Source of the DNA: Chryseobacterium sp. BLS98
GTDB taxonomy: Bacteria > Bacteroidota > Bacteroidia > Flavobacteriales > Weeksellaceae
Reading direction: 5' to 3'
DNA: 64,000 nucleotides
Assembly: GCF_001045445.1 (NCBI RefSeq)
Contig: NZ_LFNF01000005.1
Span: 310,001 to 374,000 of the forward strand
The translations under genes and the position numbers were made by a program. Below the pieces are notes generated by a model. The model searched no databases. It saw nothing but the letters and a program-made list of their open reading frames with translations, and was not told the origin of the DNA. Each line of letters opens with the position of its first letter. The stretch's first letter is position 1. This document shows positions 43,595-52,235 of this stretch, one piece after another.

Positions 43595-44713
43595 ATGCAT
43601 CAATTTACTATAGGAATCGAGGAAGAATATCAGATCATTGATGTTGAGAGCAGAGACTTAATATCTCATGTTTCGAAAATTATTGAAGGAGGAAAAGCTG
43701 TTTTAAGTGAGAACTTAAAACACGAAATGCATGAGTCCATGATCGAAATGGAAACCGGCATCTGTCAGAATATTAAAGAAGCCAGAACGGAATTAACAAA
43801 CCTGAGAAGGCACTTAATCAATACAGCTCATGAACAGGGACTTCGGGTATCCGGAGGAGGAACCCATCCGTTTTCAAACTGGGAACATAATACCATTACT
43901 AACGGCGAGCGTTATAATAAAATTGTAGATGATATGGGTGATGTTGCCCGCGGAAATTTAATTTTCGGGCTCCATGTTCATATCGGAATTCCCAACCGTG
44001 AAGAAGGGGTAAGAATCCAGAATGTAATGCGTTATTTTCTTCCGCATGTGTATGCTCTTTCCACCAATTCTCCTTTCTGGATAGGAAGGAGTACCGGATT
44101 TAAGTCTTACAGGCAGGAAATTTTTGTAAAATTCCCGAGAACAGGTATTCCCAGTTACTTCAATTCCCTTGCTGAGTTCGATAGTTATGTTGATCTTCTG
44201 GTAAAAACAGGAACCATAGACAATGCCAAGAAGATCTGGTGGGATCTGAGGGTGCATCCATTCTACCCTACTATTGAATTCAGGATTTGTGACATGCCTT
44301 TAAGATTAGAGGAAACGGTTTGCCTGGCAGCCATTATGCAGAGTCTGGTAGCCAAAATTTATAAGCTTCATCAGCAAAATTTAAGTTTCAGAAGCTATAG
44401 AAGATTGCTGCTGAACGAAAACAAATGGAGAGCCTCCAAAAGCGGCATTGAGGCCCATCTGATTGATTTTGGAAAAGAAGAATCCGTTCCTTATCCTCAT
44501 CTTTTGAAAGAACTTCTTGAATTTATTGATGACGTTGTCGATGAGCTCGACTGCAGAAAAGAAGTTGAGTATGCCTGGACTATTTTAGAAAACGGAACAG
44601 GAGCCGACAGACAGCTTAAAGTGTTTAATGAAACAGGTGATCTTACTAAAGTAGTAGATTATATGATCTCGGAAACAGAGTATGGCATAACACATGGCGA
44701 AACCGCTTCATAA
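43595..44713 (+). CDS. carboxylate-amine ligase, GCS2 (YbdK-like) family (island gene 4)
   Basis: GCS2 family enzyme of 372 residues, related to glutamate-cysteine ligase of plant/alpha-proteobacterial type and to E. coli YbdK. It joins an amino acid side-chain carboxylate to an amine with ATP. Visible are FTIGIEEEYQIID with the metal-binding Glu cluster at the start, VSGGGTHPFSNWE, LHVHIGIPNREEGVR, and WWDLRVHPFYPTIEFRICDMP. YbdK has weak gamma-glutamylcysteine activity in vitro, but the in-cell substrate of this group is unknown. It is within the island, 35 bases before the amidotransferase gene. Confidence 0.93.
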   Translation: MHQFTIGIEEEYQIIDVESRDLISHVSKIIEGGKAVLSENLKHEMHESMIEMETGICQNIKEARTELTNLRRHLINTAHEQGLRVSGGGTHPFSNWEHNTITNGERYNKIVDDMGDVARGNLIFGLHVHIGIPNREEGVRIQNVMRYFLPHVYALSTNSPFWIGRSTGFKSYRQEIFVKFPRTGIPSYFNSLAEFDSYVDLLVKTGTIDNAKKIWWDLRVHPFYPTIEFRICDMPLRLEETVCLAAIMQSLVAKIYKLHQQNLSFRSYRRLLLNENKWRASKSGIEAHLIDFGKEESVPYPHLLKELLEFIDDVVDELDCRKEVEYAWTILENGTGADRQLKVFNETGDLTKVVDYMISETEYGITHGETAS

Positions 44714-44722
44714 TATTTTTGG

Positions 44723-44730
44723 TAACTTTG
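44723..44730 (+). promoter_or_regulatory. -7 box before the amidotransferase gene
   Basis: TAACTTTG, 18 bases before ATG 44749, in the 35-base gap after the GCS2 gene. It may be an internal promoter of the island. Confidence 0.45.
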
Positions 44731-44748
44731 CAAAAAATATGAAGTAGT

Positions 44749-45582
44749 ATGAAAGATATTCGAATTGCATTGATAGACATGAACAATAACCATGTAAATC
44801 AAGGCTTTAGAAATATTAAAGAAATTTCAGAAGCATTCCAGCAGAGTTCTGAAGAAAACGTGACCATCGAAACATTTGATGTAAGGTTCAAGAATGAAAT
44901 GCCGGACATTAATGATTTTGATATCTTTATTTCTTCAGGAGGTCCCGGAAACCCGCACAGAGAAGGTTTTGAGTGGGAAGATAAATATGCTGCCTTCCTG
45001 GATGCCGTTTTAGACCATAATCAATACAATGAAGATAAAAAATATCTGTTCCTGATCTGCCATTCATTTCAATTGGCGAGCATCCACTGGAAACTGGGTA
45101 ATATCTGCAAAAGAAAATCTTATTCTTTCGGGGTAATGCCGGTTCACAAAACAGAGGAAGGTGAGCAGGAGTTTTTATTTAAAAACCTTCAGGATCCTTT
45201 CTATGCTGTAGATTCCAGAGCTTATCAGTTCATTGAACCGGACATGGACCGTTTTGATGAATTGGGAATGAAAATTATGGCTATTGAAAAATTCAGACCA
45301 CATATTAACCTGGAAAGAGCAGTTATGGCTGTACGTTTCTCAGATGAAATATTCGGGACACAGTTCCATCCGGAAGCAGATCCGAAAGGCATGATCGAAA
45401 ACCTGAAAGACGAAAAAAATAAAGAAGCCATGATCGAGAACTTCGGAATGGAAAAATACCTTGAAACGGTAGACAGAATAGATGATGAAGACAAGATTAT
45501 TCTTACCAGAAGCCAGATCCTGCCGAGATTCCTTCAGTCTGCAAAAAAAAACATTTTGAAGGGAAGTGAAGCTTTGGCTTAA
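44749..45582 (+). CDS. class I glutamine amidotransferase-like protein (island gene 5)
   Basis: A 277-residue protein with a glutaminase fold. The nucleophile is Cys104 in LICHSFQLA, and the His-x-Glu pair is His207/Glu209 in GTQFHPEAD, so the triad is complete. SSGGPGNP forms the oxyanion region. A C-terminal extension of about 55 charged residues follows the domain. It could hydrolyse glutamine to feed ammonia to a neighbouring ligase, or cleave a gamma-glutamyl product of the GCS2 enzyme, as gamma-glutamyl hydrolases of this fold do. Both are inferences. Confidence 0.88.
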   Translation: MKDIRIALIDMNNNHVNQGFRNIKEISEAFQQSSEENVTIETFDVRFKNEMPDINDFDIFISSGGPGNPHREGFEWEDKYAAFLDAVLDHNQYNEDKKYLFLICHSFQLASIHWKLGNICKRKSYSFGVMPVHKTEEGEQEFLFKNLQDPFYAVDSRAYQFIEPDMDRFDELGMKIMAIEKFRPHINLERAVMAVRFSDEIFGTQFHPEADPKGMIENLKDEKNKEAMIENFGMEKYLETVDRIDDEDKIILTRSQILPRFLQSAKKNILKGSEALA

Positions 45583-45603
45583 ACTTTTTATTGAATGAAA
45601 TAT

Positions 45604-45679
45604 GCTTCGACTGCGCTCAGCATGACAACGCTAAAAAGACAATTCCTATTAGAAATGTCATGCTGAACGGAGTCGGAGC
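45604..45679. repeat. imperfect inverted repeat, REP-like
   Basis: Arms of 24 bases (45604-45627 and 45656-45679) match at 21 positions, with 28 bases between. The left arm contains CTTCGACTGCGCTCAGCATG and the right arm the reverse-complement type. Similar sequences are dispersed in many Bacteroidota genomes in my recollection. It lies between the amidotransferase gene and the next terminator. Confidence 0.75.
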
Positions 45680-45717
45680 AGTAATAAATAAGACATTCTT
45701 TTAATCATCATGAAATT

Positions 45718-45743
45718 AAATCGGGCACACAGCTCGATTTTTT
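45718..45743 (+). terminator. terminator of the amide-ligase operon
   Basis: Stem AAATCGGGC with GCTCGATTT (one wobble), ACACA loop, then a T-run. It ends 24 bases before the next gene, so it could also act as an attenuator for it. Confidence 0.65.
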
Positions 45744-45767
45744 AAATCAAAACCACAAAGAAAAAAT

Positions 45768-46952
45768 ATGATCCCAAAATACAGAAAACAGTTCAACCAG
45801 GAATTTTCACAGGAAAAATACGATCAGCTTAAAGAAAAACTTGCTCAGAAAGGAGGTATTGCACCGGCATTCAGAATTTCAGAAAGCCCGTTATTTCTTT
45901 CCAATGAATTTAAGAACAAACTTCTTGATGCCAGCGAAAGCATTATTGACCAGATTAAACAACTTCCTGCTGAAACCCTCTATAAAGCTGTTCCGGACAA
46001 CTGCAGAGTTCCCAATGACACGCTTCAACCTCACTTTTTCACTATTGATTTCGGGATCTGCCGAAGCGAAAACGGAAACATTGAGCCACAACTGATAGAA
46101 CTGCAGGCTTTTCCTTCATTATATGCCTTTCAAAAGGTATTTGAGGATACTTTTTGTGAGGTCTACCCTTTCCTCTCGGATATCAGGAATACAATGCCGC
46201 ATTCTGAGTTCAAAAATCATTTAAAGAAGCTGATCATTGGTGATGAAAATCCTGAAAACGTTGTTCTCCTTGAAATATTTCCTGAAAAACAGAAAACGGC
46301 AATTGATTTTGCATTAACAGAACAATTATTAGGAATAAAAACGATCTGCCTGACGAAAGTAAAGAAAGAAGGAAGAAAATTATTTTATGAAAACAATGGA
46401 AAAACCGTTGAAATCAAAAGAATTTACAACCGTGTTATCTTTGATGAATTAGACAGAATTCCGGATTTAAAAGCCGGCTTTGATTTCCGTGATGATATTG
46501 ATGTAAAATGGATTACTCACCCTAACTGGTTCTTTAAAATATCTAAATTTCTTCTTCCGATCCTGAAACATCAGTTTGTTCCTAAAAGCTACTTTCTGCA
46601 TGAGTTTCCAGAGCATGAAAATCTTGAAAATTTTGTACTGAAACCTTTATTTTCATTTGCAGGAAGCGGAGTGAATTTAAATCCGACAAAAGAAATCACA
46701 GAAGCTATTGAGGATAAAGAAAATTATATTTTACAGAGAAAAGTAATTTACGAACCGGTTTTTGAAGACATCAACGGTGAGTTTTCAAAAGCGGAAATCC
46801 GGTTGCTATACATCTGGCATGAAAACGACGAGCGACCTATCCTGCTTAAAAATCTTGGAAGAATGACCAAAGCGGCAATGGTGAACGTGGATTTCAATAA
46901 AAAAGATGCGATCTGGATTGGAAGTTCCAATGCTTTTTTTGCAGAGGAATAA
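45768..46952 (+). CDS. putative ATP-grasp-like protein (island gene 6)
   Basis: A 394-residue protein I cannot assign firmly. Several stretches recall glutathionylspermidine-synthase-type ATP-grasp proteins: PQLIELQAFPSLYAFQ in the first third, and FVLKPLFSFAGSGVNLNP then ENYILQRKVIYEPV near residues 288-330, which resemble an ATP-binding lysine/glycine loop and the following strand. No signal peptide or membrane helix. It follows the amidotransferase gene after a repeat and a hairpin, so it may be a linked but separately controlled member of the island. Confidence 0.65.
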   Translation: MIPKYRKQFNQEFSQEKYDQLKEKLAQKGGIAPAFRISESPLFLSNEFKNKLLDASESIIDQIKQLPAETLYKAVPDNCRVPNDTLQPHFFTIDFGICRSENGNIEPQLIELQAFPSLYAFQKVFEDTFCEVYPFLSDIRNTMPHSEFKNHLKKLIIGDENPENVVLLEIFPEKQKTAIDFALTEQLLGIKTICLTKVKKEGRKLFYENNGKTVEIKRIYNRVIFDELDRIPDLKAGFDFRDDIDVKWITHPNWFFKISKFLLPILKHQFVPKSYFLHEFPEHENLENFVLKPLFSFAGSGVNLNPTKEITEAIEDKENYILQRKVIYEPVFEDINGEFSKAEIRLLYIWHENDERPILLKNLGRMTKAAMVNVDFNKKDAIWIGSSNAFFAEE

Positions 46953-46990
46953 TCTGGGATTAAAATATCATGCAAATATTCAAATAACTA

Positions 46991-47022
46991 TCCTTCTGAG
47001 TTCAGAGGGATTCGTTATTTTT
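46991..47022 (+). terminator. possible terminator after island gene 6
   Basis: Eight-base-pair stem TCCTTCTG with CAGAGGGA (one wobble) around AGTT, then a T-rich stretch interrupted by CG. It overlaps a TATTTTTG box (47016-47023) of the next gene. Confidence 0.45.
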
Positions 47023-47081
47023 GTGAGATCACGCTTATATGATTTGTCTTAAATTATATTTGACATAACAAAATAAAAATA

Positions 47082-47576
47082 ATGACTCTTAAAAATGCTG
47101 ATGAACTGGTTTTTCAACCGCTTGGTCTGAAACTTTCAGATATTGAAGAAGATATAGAATCTAAAGATTATTCCGGCTGCAGCTTTACCTTAAATGAACT
47201 CAATATTAAATTCCGAACAGCGAAAATAACACCGACTAAAACAGGCCAGTTCGTTACCATCTGGAAACGTAATGAAAAAGGAGAAACAGCTCCGTTTGAT
47301 TCCAATGACCCATTTGATTTTTATTTGATTTCCGCTTCTACCAATCATAACAGAGGAATTTTTATATTTCCTAAACATATCCTGACAGAAAAAGGAATTT
47401 TATCCCACGGCAAAAAAATGGGTAAAAGAGGAATAAGGGTATATCCAGGCTGGGATATTACGGAAAGCAAACAGGCAATTGCCACCCAAAAATGGCAAAC
47501 CGTTTATTTTATTGATCTTTCTCAGATTGAAAAATCATATCTTCAAAAAGCCAGAGTATTATTTGATCTGAAGTGA
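47082..47576 (+). CDS. MepB family protein
   Basis: A 164-residue protein of the MepB domain family, named after the staphylococcal mepRAB locus. The core QFVTIWKRNEKGETAPFD, FYLISASTNHNRGIFIFPK and KMGKRGIRVYPGWDI fits it well. The function is not established. MepB has been reported only as a neighbour of a drug efflux pump, and no pump is next to it here. It has its own promoter boxes (47016-47023 or 47055-47062) and precedes a 369-base gene-free spacer. Confidence 0.8.
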   Translation: MTLKNADELVFQPLGLKLSDIEEDIESKDYSGCSFTLNELNIKFRTAKITPTKTGQFVTIWKRNEKGETAPFDSNDPFDFYLISASTNHNRGIFIFPKHILTEKGILSHGKKMGKRGIRVYPGWDITESKQAIATQKWQTVYFIDLSQIEKSYLQKARVLFDLK

Positions 47577-47945
47577 CTTATCCTTATTTTTTAAAACGCA
47601 AAGAATCTATTTCATCTGCCTTATTTTAAGTAAGCTAAGAATTGAATCAACTACATTGATTTGACTAAGCGGATATTATAACCAAATACCTTAATCAGCG
47701 GCTTTGCTGCTTTATTTGTTTATCTTTAAATAGAAAGCATTTTTCATAAAACTTCGCGTTAAAAAGAATTATCTAATTATAATAGTTAAAAAATAAAAGT
47801 GATTTTTTAATTTCTCGCAGATCAAACAGATGTTTATGTTTATCAGGTTTAATTTGTGATATGAAAATTAAAAATCTGTCATTTCAATGTATAAAATAAA
47901 AACGGCTGAAAATTCAGCCGTTTTTTATTTTATATCATTTAATTT
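47577..47945. other. gene-free spacer before cphA terminator
   Basis: AT-rich spacer between two convergent genes. Apart from the cphA terminator at its right end I see only a short stretch near 47812-47832 (CTCGCAGATCAAACAGATG) of a type often repeated in flavobacterial spacers, probably a decayed repeat. No ORF or RNA gene is supported. Confidence 0.4.
47898..47926. terminator. terminator of cphA
   Basis: Ten-base-pair perfect stem AACGGCTGAA with its complement, flanked by A and T runs, 20 bases after the cphA stop on the minus strand. It can work in both directions. Confidence 0.9.
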
Positions 47946-50576
47946 TCAAGAATTCTTGTCTTCTTCCAAAAGCTCTCGGGCCTGATACTCCTGCACCAGA
48001 TCAATGGCATTGGAAATAACATCGCTCAGAGCTGTAATGAAAGTTCCTTCTTCAGCCATTCCCATAGCATGCTTTAACGCTTCAATTTCTTTAGGAATGA
48101 TCTCATAGCTCACATCTCTTCCGGCTTCGTTGATACCGTCAATAATGAGTCCGTTGATCTCATCTTCCGTTCTGCCTCTCAGATGCTTTTCATTTCTGAT
48201 GATGATATAATCAAACATTCTTCCTGCAATTTTTCCGCACTCCCGGATATCATTGTCACGTCTGTCACCTACGCCTGAAATAATCCCGATTTTCTTAGTC
48301 GACTCTACATTTTTAAGATAATCCTCAATAGCCTCATATCCCGCAGGATTGTGAGCAAAATCAATCAGTACCTTAAAATTTTTGAATTTAAAGACATTCA
48401 GCCTTCCCGGTGTAAGCTGGGCACTTGGTATGAAAGTTCTTAATGAATTGGAGATATCTTCGATTCCAAAACCGTACAGATAGCTGGCCAAACTCGCTGC
48501 CAACACATTTTCAATCATAAACCTAGCCTTTCCTTCCATCGTGATTGGGAAATCTTTGGCTTTTCCTATCCTGATTTTCCAGTCGCCTTTTTTAATGGTT
48601 ACAAAGCCTTCTTCGTAGATGCAGGTAATTTTTCCTTCTTTGGCAAATTTTACAATATGAGGATTATTTTCATCCATACTGAAAATGGCGACATTGCTGT
48701 CAAGATCATTAATAATCTTCATAGAATATTCGTTATCGGCATTCAGAACGCTCCATCCGTTTTTCTTTACACTGTCCAGAACTACTCTTTTTACTCTGGT
48801 AAGGTCTTTCAGGTTGTGAATGTCATTCATTCCCAAATGATCTTCTTCAATATTCGTCAAAACACCAATATCGCACTGCGAAAATCCTAAACCTGAACGC
48901 AGGATTCCGCCTCTGGCAGTTTCCAGAACAGCAAATTCCACAGTAGGATCTTTTAAAACAAATTCAGCAGAAAGAGGCCCTGTAGTATCCCCCTTTGATA
49001 GCATTGTATTCTGAATATAAATACCATCTGAAGTAGTAAAGCCTACGCGGTAACCATTGCTTTTTACGATATGGGAAATCAGTCTTGTTGTCGTTGTTTT
49101 TCCGTTTGTTCCCGTTACGGCAATAATTGGAATGGTAAATGGTTTTCCGGGAGGATAAAGCATGTCAACTACCGGCGCAGCAACGTTTCTTGGAAGGCCT
49201 TCGCTTGGAGCCAGGTGCATTCTGAATCCCGGTGCAGCATTCACTTCTATGATGGCTGCCCCGCTTTCTTTAAGGGGCTGTGTAAGGTTTTCCGCCATAA
49301 TATCGATGCCGCAGACATCCAGGCCTATAATTTTAGAAACCCTTTCAGCCATGGTGATATTTTCGGGATGAACCATATCGGTAACGTCAATTGAAGTACC
49401 ACCCGTAGAAAGATTTGCAGTGGATTTCAAATAGACCACTTCCCCTTTCTGAGGAACAGTTTCCAGGGTATATTGAAGTTTTTCCAAAAGTTCCAGTGTA
49501 TCCTTATCAACTTCTATTTCAGTAAGGACATTTTCGTGGCCATAGCCTCTCCTAGGATCTTTGTTTTCTTTATCTATCAGTTGTTGAAGAGTCAATTCAC
49601 CATCACCCACAACGTGCGCAGGAACTCTTCTTGCAGCGGCTACCATTTTATTATTAATGACCAGGACTCTGAAATCATATCCGGTAACGTATTTTTCTAC
49701 GATAACTTTCCTTGAATATTTTTGGGCATGTTCCAATCCTATTTTGGCAGCCTCCCAATCGTTCACATTGATGGATGAACCTTTGCCGTGATTGCCGTCT
49801 AATGGTTTCAGAACAATAGGATAGCCAATCTTTCTGATGACATCGGTTAAGCCTTCTTCATCCACTACCAAATCTCCAATAGGAACTGGGATAGCAGCAT
49901 CGTGAAGCATCTTTTTCGTCAGTTCCTTATTACATGCAATATCTACTGCAATGGAACTTGTTTTTCCTGTAATAGTAGCCTGAAATCTCTGCTGGTTTAC
50001 GCCATAGCCAAGCTGTACCAAAGAATTGGTTCCCAATCTGATCCAGGGAATTTTCCTGGAAACAGCTTCTTCTACAATACTTCCCGTAGAAGGCCCAAGG
50101 CGTACACGCTCCCGGATCTCCTTCAGTTTTTGTATACAGCCGTTAATATCATATTCGGTATTATCCACCAGAGATTGTGCTATATTAACTGCTTCCTCAG
50201 CGGCATAAATTCCTGCATTTTCTTCAATATAATTAAATACAACATTATATATTCCCGGCGATTTTGTCTCGCGGGTTCTTCCGAAACCTACGTCCATACC
50301 TGCCAAAGTCTGTATTTCCAATGCTATGTGCTCGATGACGTGCCCCATCCAGGTTCCTGTTTCTATCCTGTGAAAAAAACCTCCTTCCACCCCTTCGGAG
50401 CATCTGTGAGTATACAGAGACGGGAGCAGTTTTTCAATTCTTTCCCGGAAACCGTCGATTTTGTTGGTAGGATAGTTTTCCATTTCTTCCAGATCCAATC
50501 TCATCTGTATCAGCTTCTTTCGTCGGATACTCCAGATATTTGGGCCGCGTAATGCCTGTATCTTCTCAATTTTCAT
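47946..50576 (-). CDS. cphA: cyanophycin synthetase
   Basis: Makes cyanophycin (multi-arginyl-poly-aspartate) from Asp, Arg and ATP, an insoluble nitrogen reserve. Start at ATG 50576 (MKIEKIQALRGPNIWSIRRKK), the family's usual opening. The 876-residue protein has an N-terminal domain, an ATP-grasp domain with KPLDGNHGKGSS near residue 265 and IEVNAAPGFRMH, and a Mur-ligase-like domain with P-loop VTGTNGKTTTT near 490, LETARGGILRSGLG and DFAHNPAGYEAIEDYL. Both active sites look intact, as in CphA1 and not CphA2. It is divergent from cyanophycinase. Confidence 0.96.
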   Translation of the reverse strand: MKIEKIQALRGPNIWSIRRKKLIQMRLDLEEMENYPTNKIDGFRERIEKLLPSLYTHRCSEGVEGGFFHRIETGTWMGHVIEHIALEIQTLAGMDVGFGRTRETKSPGIYNVVFNYIEENAGIYAAEEAVNIAQSLVDNTEYDINGCIQKLKEIRERVRLGPSTGSIVEEAVSRKIPWIRLGTNSLVQLGYGVNQQRFQATITGKTSSIAVDIACNKELTKKMLHDAAIPVPIGDLVVDEEGLTDVIRKIGYPIVLKPLDGNHGKGSSINVNDWEAAKIGLEHAQKYSRKVIVEKYVTGYDFRVLVINNKMVAAARRVPAHVVGDGELTLQQLIDKENKDPRRGYGHENVLTEIEVDKDTLELLEKLQYTLETVPQKGEVVYLKSTANLSTGGTSIDVTDMVHPENITMAERVSKIIGLDVCGIDIMAENLTQPLKESGAAIIEVNAAPGFRMHLAPSEGLPRNVAAPVVDMLYPPGKPFTIPIIAVTGTNGKTTTTRLISHIVKSNGYRVGFTTSDGIYIQNTMLSKGDTTGPLSAEFVLKDPTVEFAVLETARGGILRSGLGFSQCDIGVLTNIEEDHLGMNDIHNLKDLTRVKRVVLDSVKKNGWSVLNADNEYSMKIINDLDSNVAIFSMDENNPHIVKFAKEGKITCIYEEGFVTIKKGDWKIRIGKAKDFPITMEGKARFMIENVLAASLASYLYGFGIEDISNSLRTFIPSAQLTPGRLNVFKFKNFKVLIDFAHNPAGYEAIEDYLKNVESTKKIGIISGVGDRRDNDIRECGKIAGRMFDYIIIRNEKHLRGRTEDEINGLIIDGINEAGRDVSYEIIPKEIEALKHAMGMAEEGTFITALSDVISNAIDLVQEYQARELLEEDKNS

Positions 50577-50620
50577 ATCTATTTGCATTTTTATCAGTTA
50601 ACAATAACTCCTTCAAAAAT

Positions 50621-50648
50621 CAAAGATAATGTAAAACCCTAAACCAAA
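50621..50648 (-). promoter_or_regulatory. promoter of cphA
   Basis: TATCTTTG at 50628-50621 and TTTG at 50648-50645 on the minus strand. The 16-base spacer is shorter than usual. The leader is about 40 bases. Confidence 0.5.
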
Positions 50649-50759
50649 CTATACCACGTTTAAAGATTTCTCAAAAAAAAATTCAAATAAATCAACAATT
50701 CTAAAACATTAAGAATCATTAAAATGTGGTATGAATTTCGCTTAATGTCAATTATTTTT

Positions 50760-50767
50760 TAAATTTG
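50760..50767 (+). promoter_or_regulatory. -7 box of cphB
   Basis: TAAATTTG, six bases before ATG 50774. The TTG that opens the longer frame at 50765 is the end of this box. Confidence 0.6.
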
Positions 50768-50773
50768 CACACT

Positions 50774-51664
50774 ATGATGAAACCCGTTGGAAAATTAATT
50801 ATAATCGGAGGAGCTGTAAACAAAGGAAGTTTTGCAGAAACCGATTTCGACCAGAATATTGAAAAAAACCTTAATTTTTTTGAAAGAGGAATTCTTAGAA
50901 AGATCATCAATGAATCGAAGCTTAAGGAAGATTCCGTAATCGAAATTGTAACTACAGCCTCCCAAATCCCACAAATTGTAGGCACAGAATACAAAAAAGC
51001 TTTTGAATTTCTTGGCGCCAGAAATGTAAATATCCTTGATATTCATAACCGTGAAGAAGCCAATTCCGATGCCATGGCTGCCAGAGCCAATGCAGCAGAT
51101 GTCGTGATGTTTACAGGCGGAGATCAGCTGAGGCTGACTTCTATTCTTGGCGGTACAAGATTTCATGATACCATTTTACTGAAATACCAGGAACAGGACT
51201 TTATCTATTCTGGAACTTCTGCCGGAGCTGCTGCTGCTTCTGAAAATATGATCTACCAGGGAAGCAGTTCGGAATCTCTTTTAAAAGGAGAAATTAAAAC
51301 AACGCAGGGACTGGGCTTAATAGACAATGTCATCATTGATACACACTTCGTACAGCGTGGCAGAATCGGACGTCTCTTCCAGGCTGTAGTCAACAATCCA
51401 AGAACACTGGGAATAGGTCTGGGAGAAGATACGGGACTTTTCATCCATAATGACGTGATGACTGCAGTAGGTTCAGGTCTTGTTATTCTGGTAGACGGAA
51501 GATTTATTAAAGACACCAATCTTACCAATATCAACCTTGGAGAACCCATCTCTATTGATAATTTAACGGTACATGTTATGTCGATGAATGATCATTACGA
51601 TCTTACGACAAAAACTCTTACGATTGAAAATTCACAGTTTAATCCAATCCCGCAAGATAAATAG
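50774..51664 (+). CDS. cphB: cyanophycinase
   Basis: Serine exopeptidase (S51 family) that releases beta-Asp-Arg dipeptides from cyanophycin. Start set at ATG 50774 (MMKPVGKLIIIGGAVNKG), since the TTG at 50765 is part of the promoter box. Of 296 residues, the nucleophile is Ser149 in YSGTSAGAAAAS, MFTGGDQLRLTSILGGT precedes it, and VIIDTHFVQRGRIGRLF is the substrate arginine/His region. No signal peptide, so it acts on the intracellular polymer. It is divergent from cphA, with a spacer of 197 bases, and upstream of the isoaspartyl peptidase. Confidence 0.96.
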   Translation: MMKPVGKLIIIGGAVNKGSFAETDFDQNIEKNLNFFERGILRKIINESKLKEDSVIEIVTTASQIPQIVGTEYKKAFEFLGARNVNILDIHNREEANSDAMAARANAADVVMFTGGDQLRLTSILGGTRFHDTILLKYQEQDFIYSGTSAGAAAASENMIYQGSSSESLLKGEIKTTQGLGLIDNVIIDTHFVQRGRIGRLFQAVVNNPRTLGIGLGEDTGLFIHNDVMTAVGSGLVILVDGRFIKDTNLTNINLGEPISIDNLTVHVMSMNDHYDLTTKTLTIENSQFNPIPQDK

Positions 51665-51703
51665 TCAAAAGTAATTCTTATTTTAGTTGAAAAATAAAAC
51701 TAA

Positions 51704-52192
51704 ATGAGAGAAGAAAAAATTGAACAATTTATAAACCTTCTTCTGGAAGGTTATGATGTGGACAATAAAGGAGAAATTATTTCAAACTGTTCTTTATGCT
51801 ATTCAAATCCGGCTCAATATATAAAAAATAATGATGCAGAATGGGTGATTGAAAGTGATGAAGACGGTGCATTTGAATTTTCACTGACTAATGAGCTTTT
51901 TGATTTTCTGATCCGGGGTGATAAAATAGATGAAGTTCATGAGCTTATTGATGAAAGCCTCGATAATCTGATCGGGGATTTTCCAGCAGGGATAAGATAT
52001 GCGGGTGATTATTTTAAATGGCTGCAGCCTATTCTTGATCAGGAAGACCCACCACTTGAAGTTATTGAACTTGCAGACAGCTATTCTGATGAATTACAAC
52101 TCATCATTATAGAAAAGCATAATGTAGAAAGCATTTCAAAACTTTGTCAGGAATTGAAGGTTCATTTTAAAAGAACTTCAATACCATATTAA
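51704..52192 (+). CDS. acidic hypothetical protein between cphB and isoaspartyl peptidase
   Basis: A 162-residue, strongly acidic cytoplasmic protein (IESDEDGAFEFS, LADSYSDELQLI) with no domain I recognise. It starts 39 bases after cphB and ends 43 before the isoaspartyl peptidase gene, so it is likely co-transcribed with both. Cysteines at CSLCYSNPAQY might bind a metal. Position suggests a link to cyanophycin use, but there is no direct evidence. Confidence 0.65.
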   Translation: MREEKIEQFINLLLEGYDVDNKGEIISNCSLCYSNPAQYIKNNDAEWVIESDEDGAFEFSLTNELFDFLIRGDKIDEVHELIDESLDNLIGDFPAGIRYAGDYFKWLQPILDQEDPPLEVIELADSYSDELQLIIIEKHNVESISKLCQELKVHFKRTSIPY

Positions 52193-52235
52193 CTATATCT
52201 AAAGAAATTAAAAAAAATAAAACTCAACTTTATTT

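Noticed and set aside
45604..45679. Intrinsic terminator for the ligase operon
   Set aside because: The arms are far apart (28-base centre) and no T-run follows; the hairpin at 45718-45743 is the better terminator.
49902..50552. 216-codon plus-strand ORF opposite cphA
   Set aside because: The cphA frame shows all family motifs on the other strand; the antisense frame is Ser/Cys/Phe-rich with no domain.
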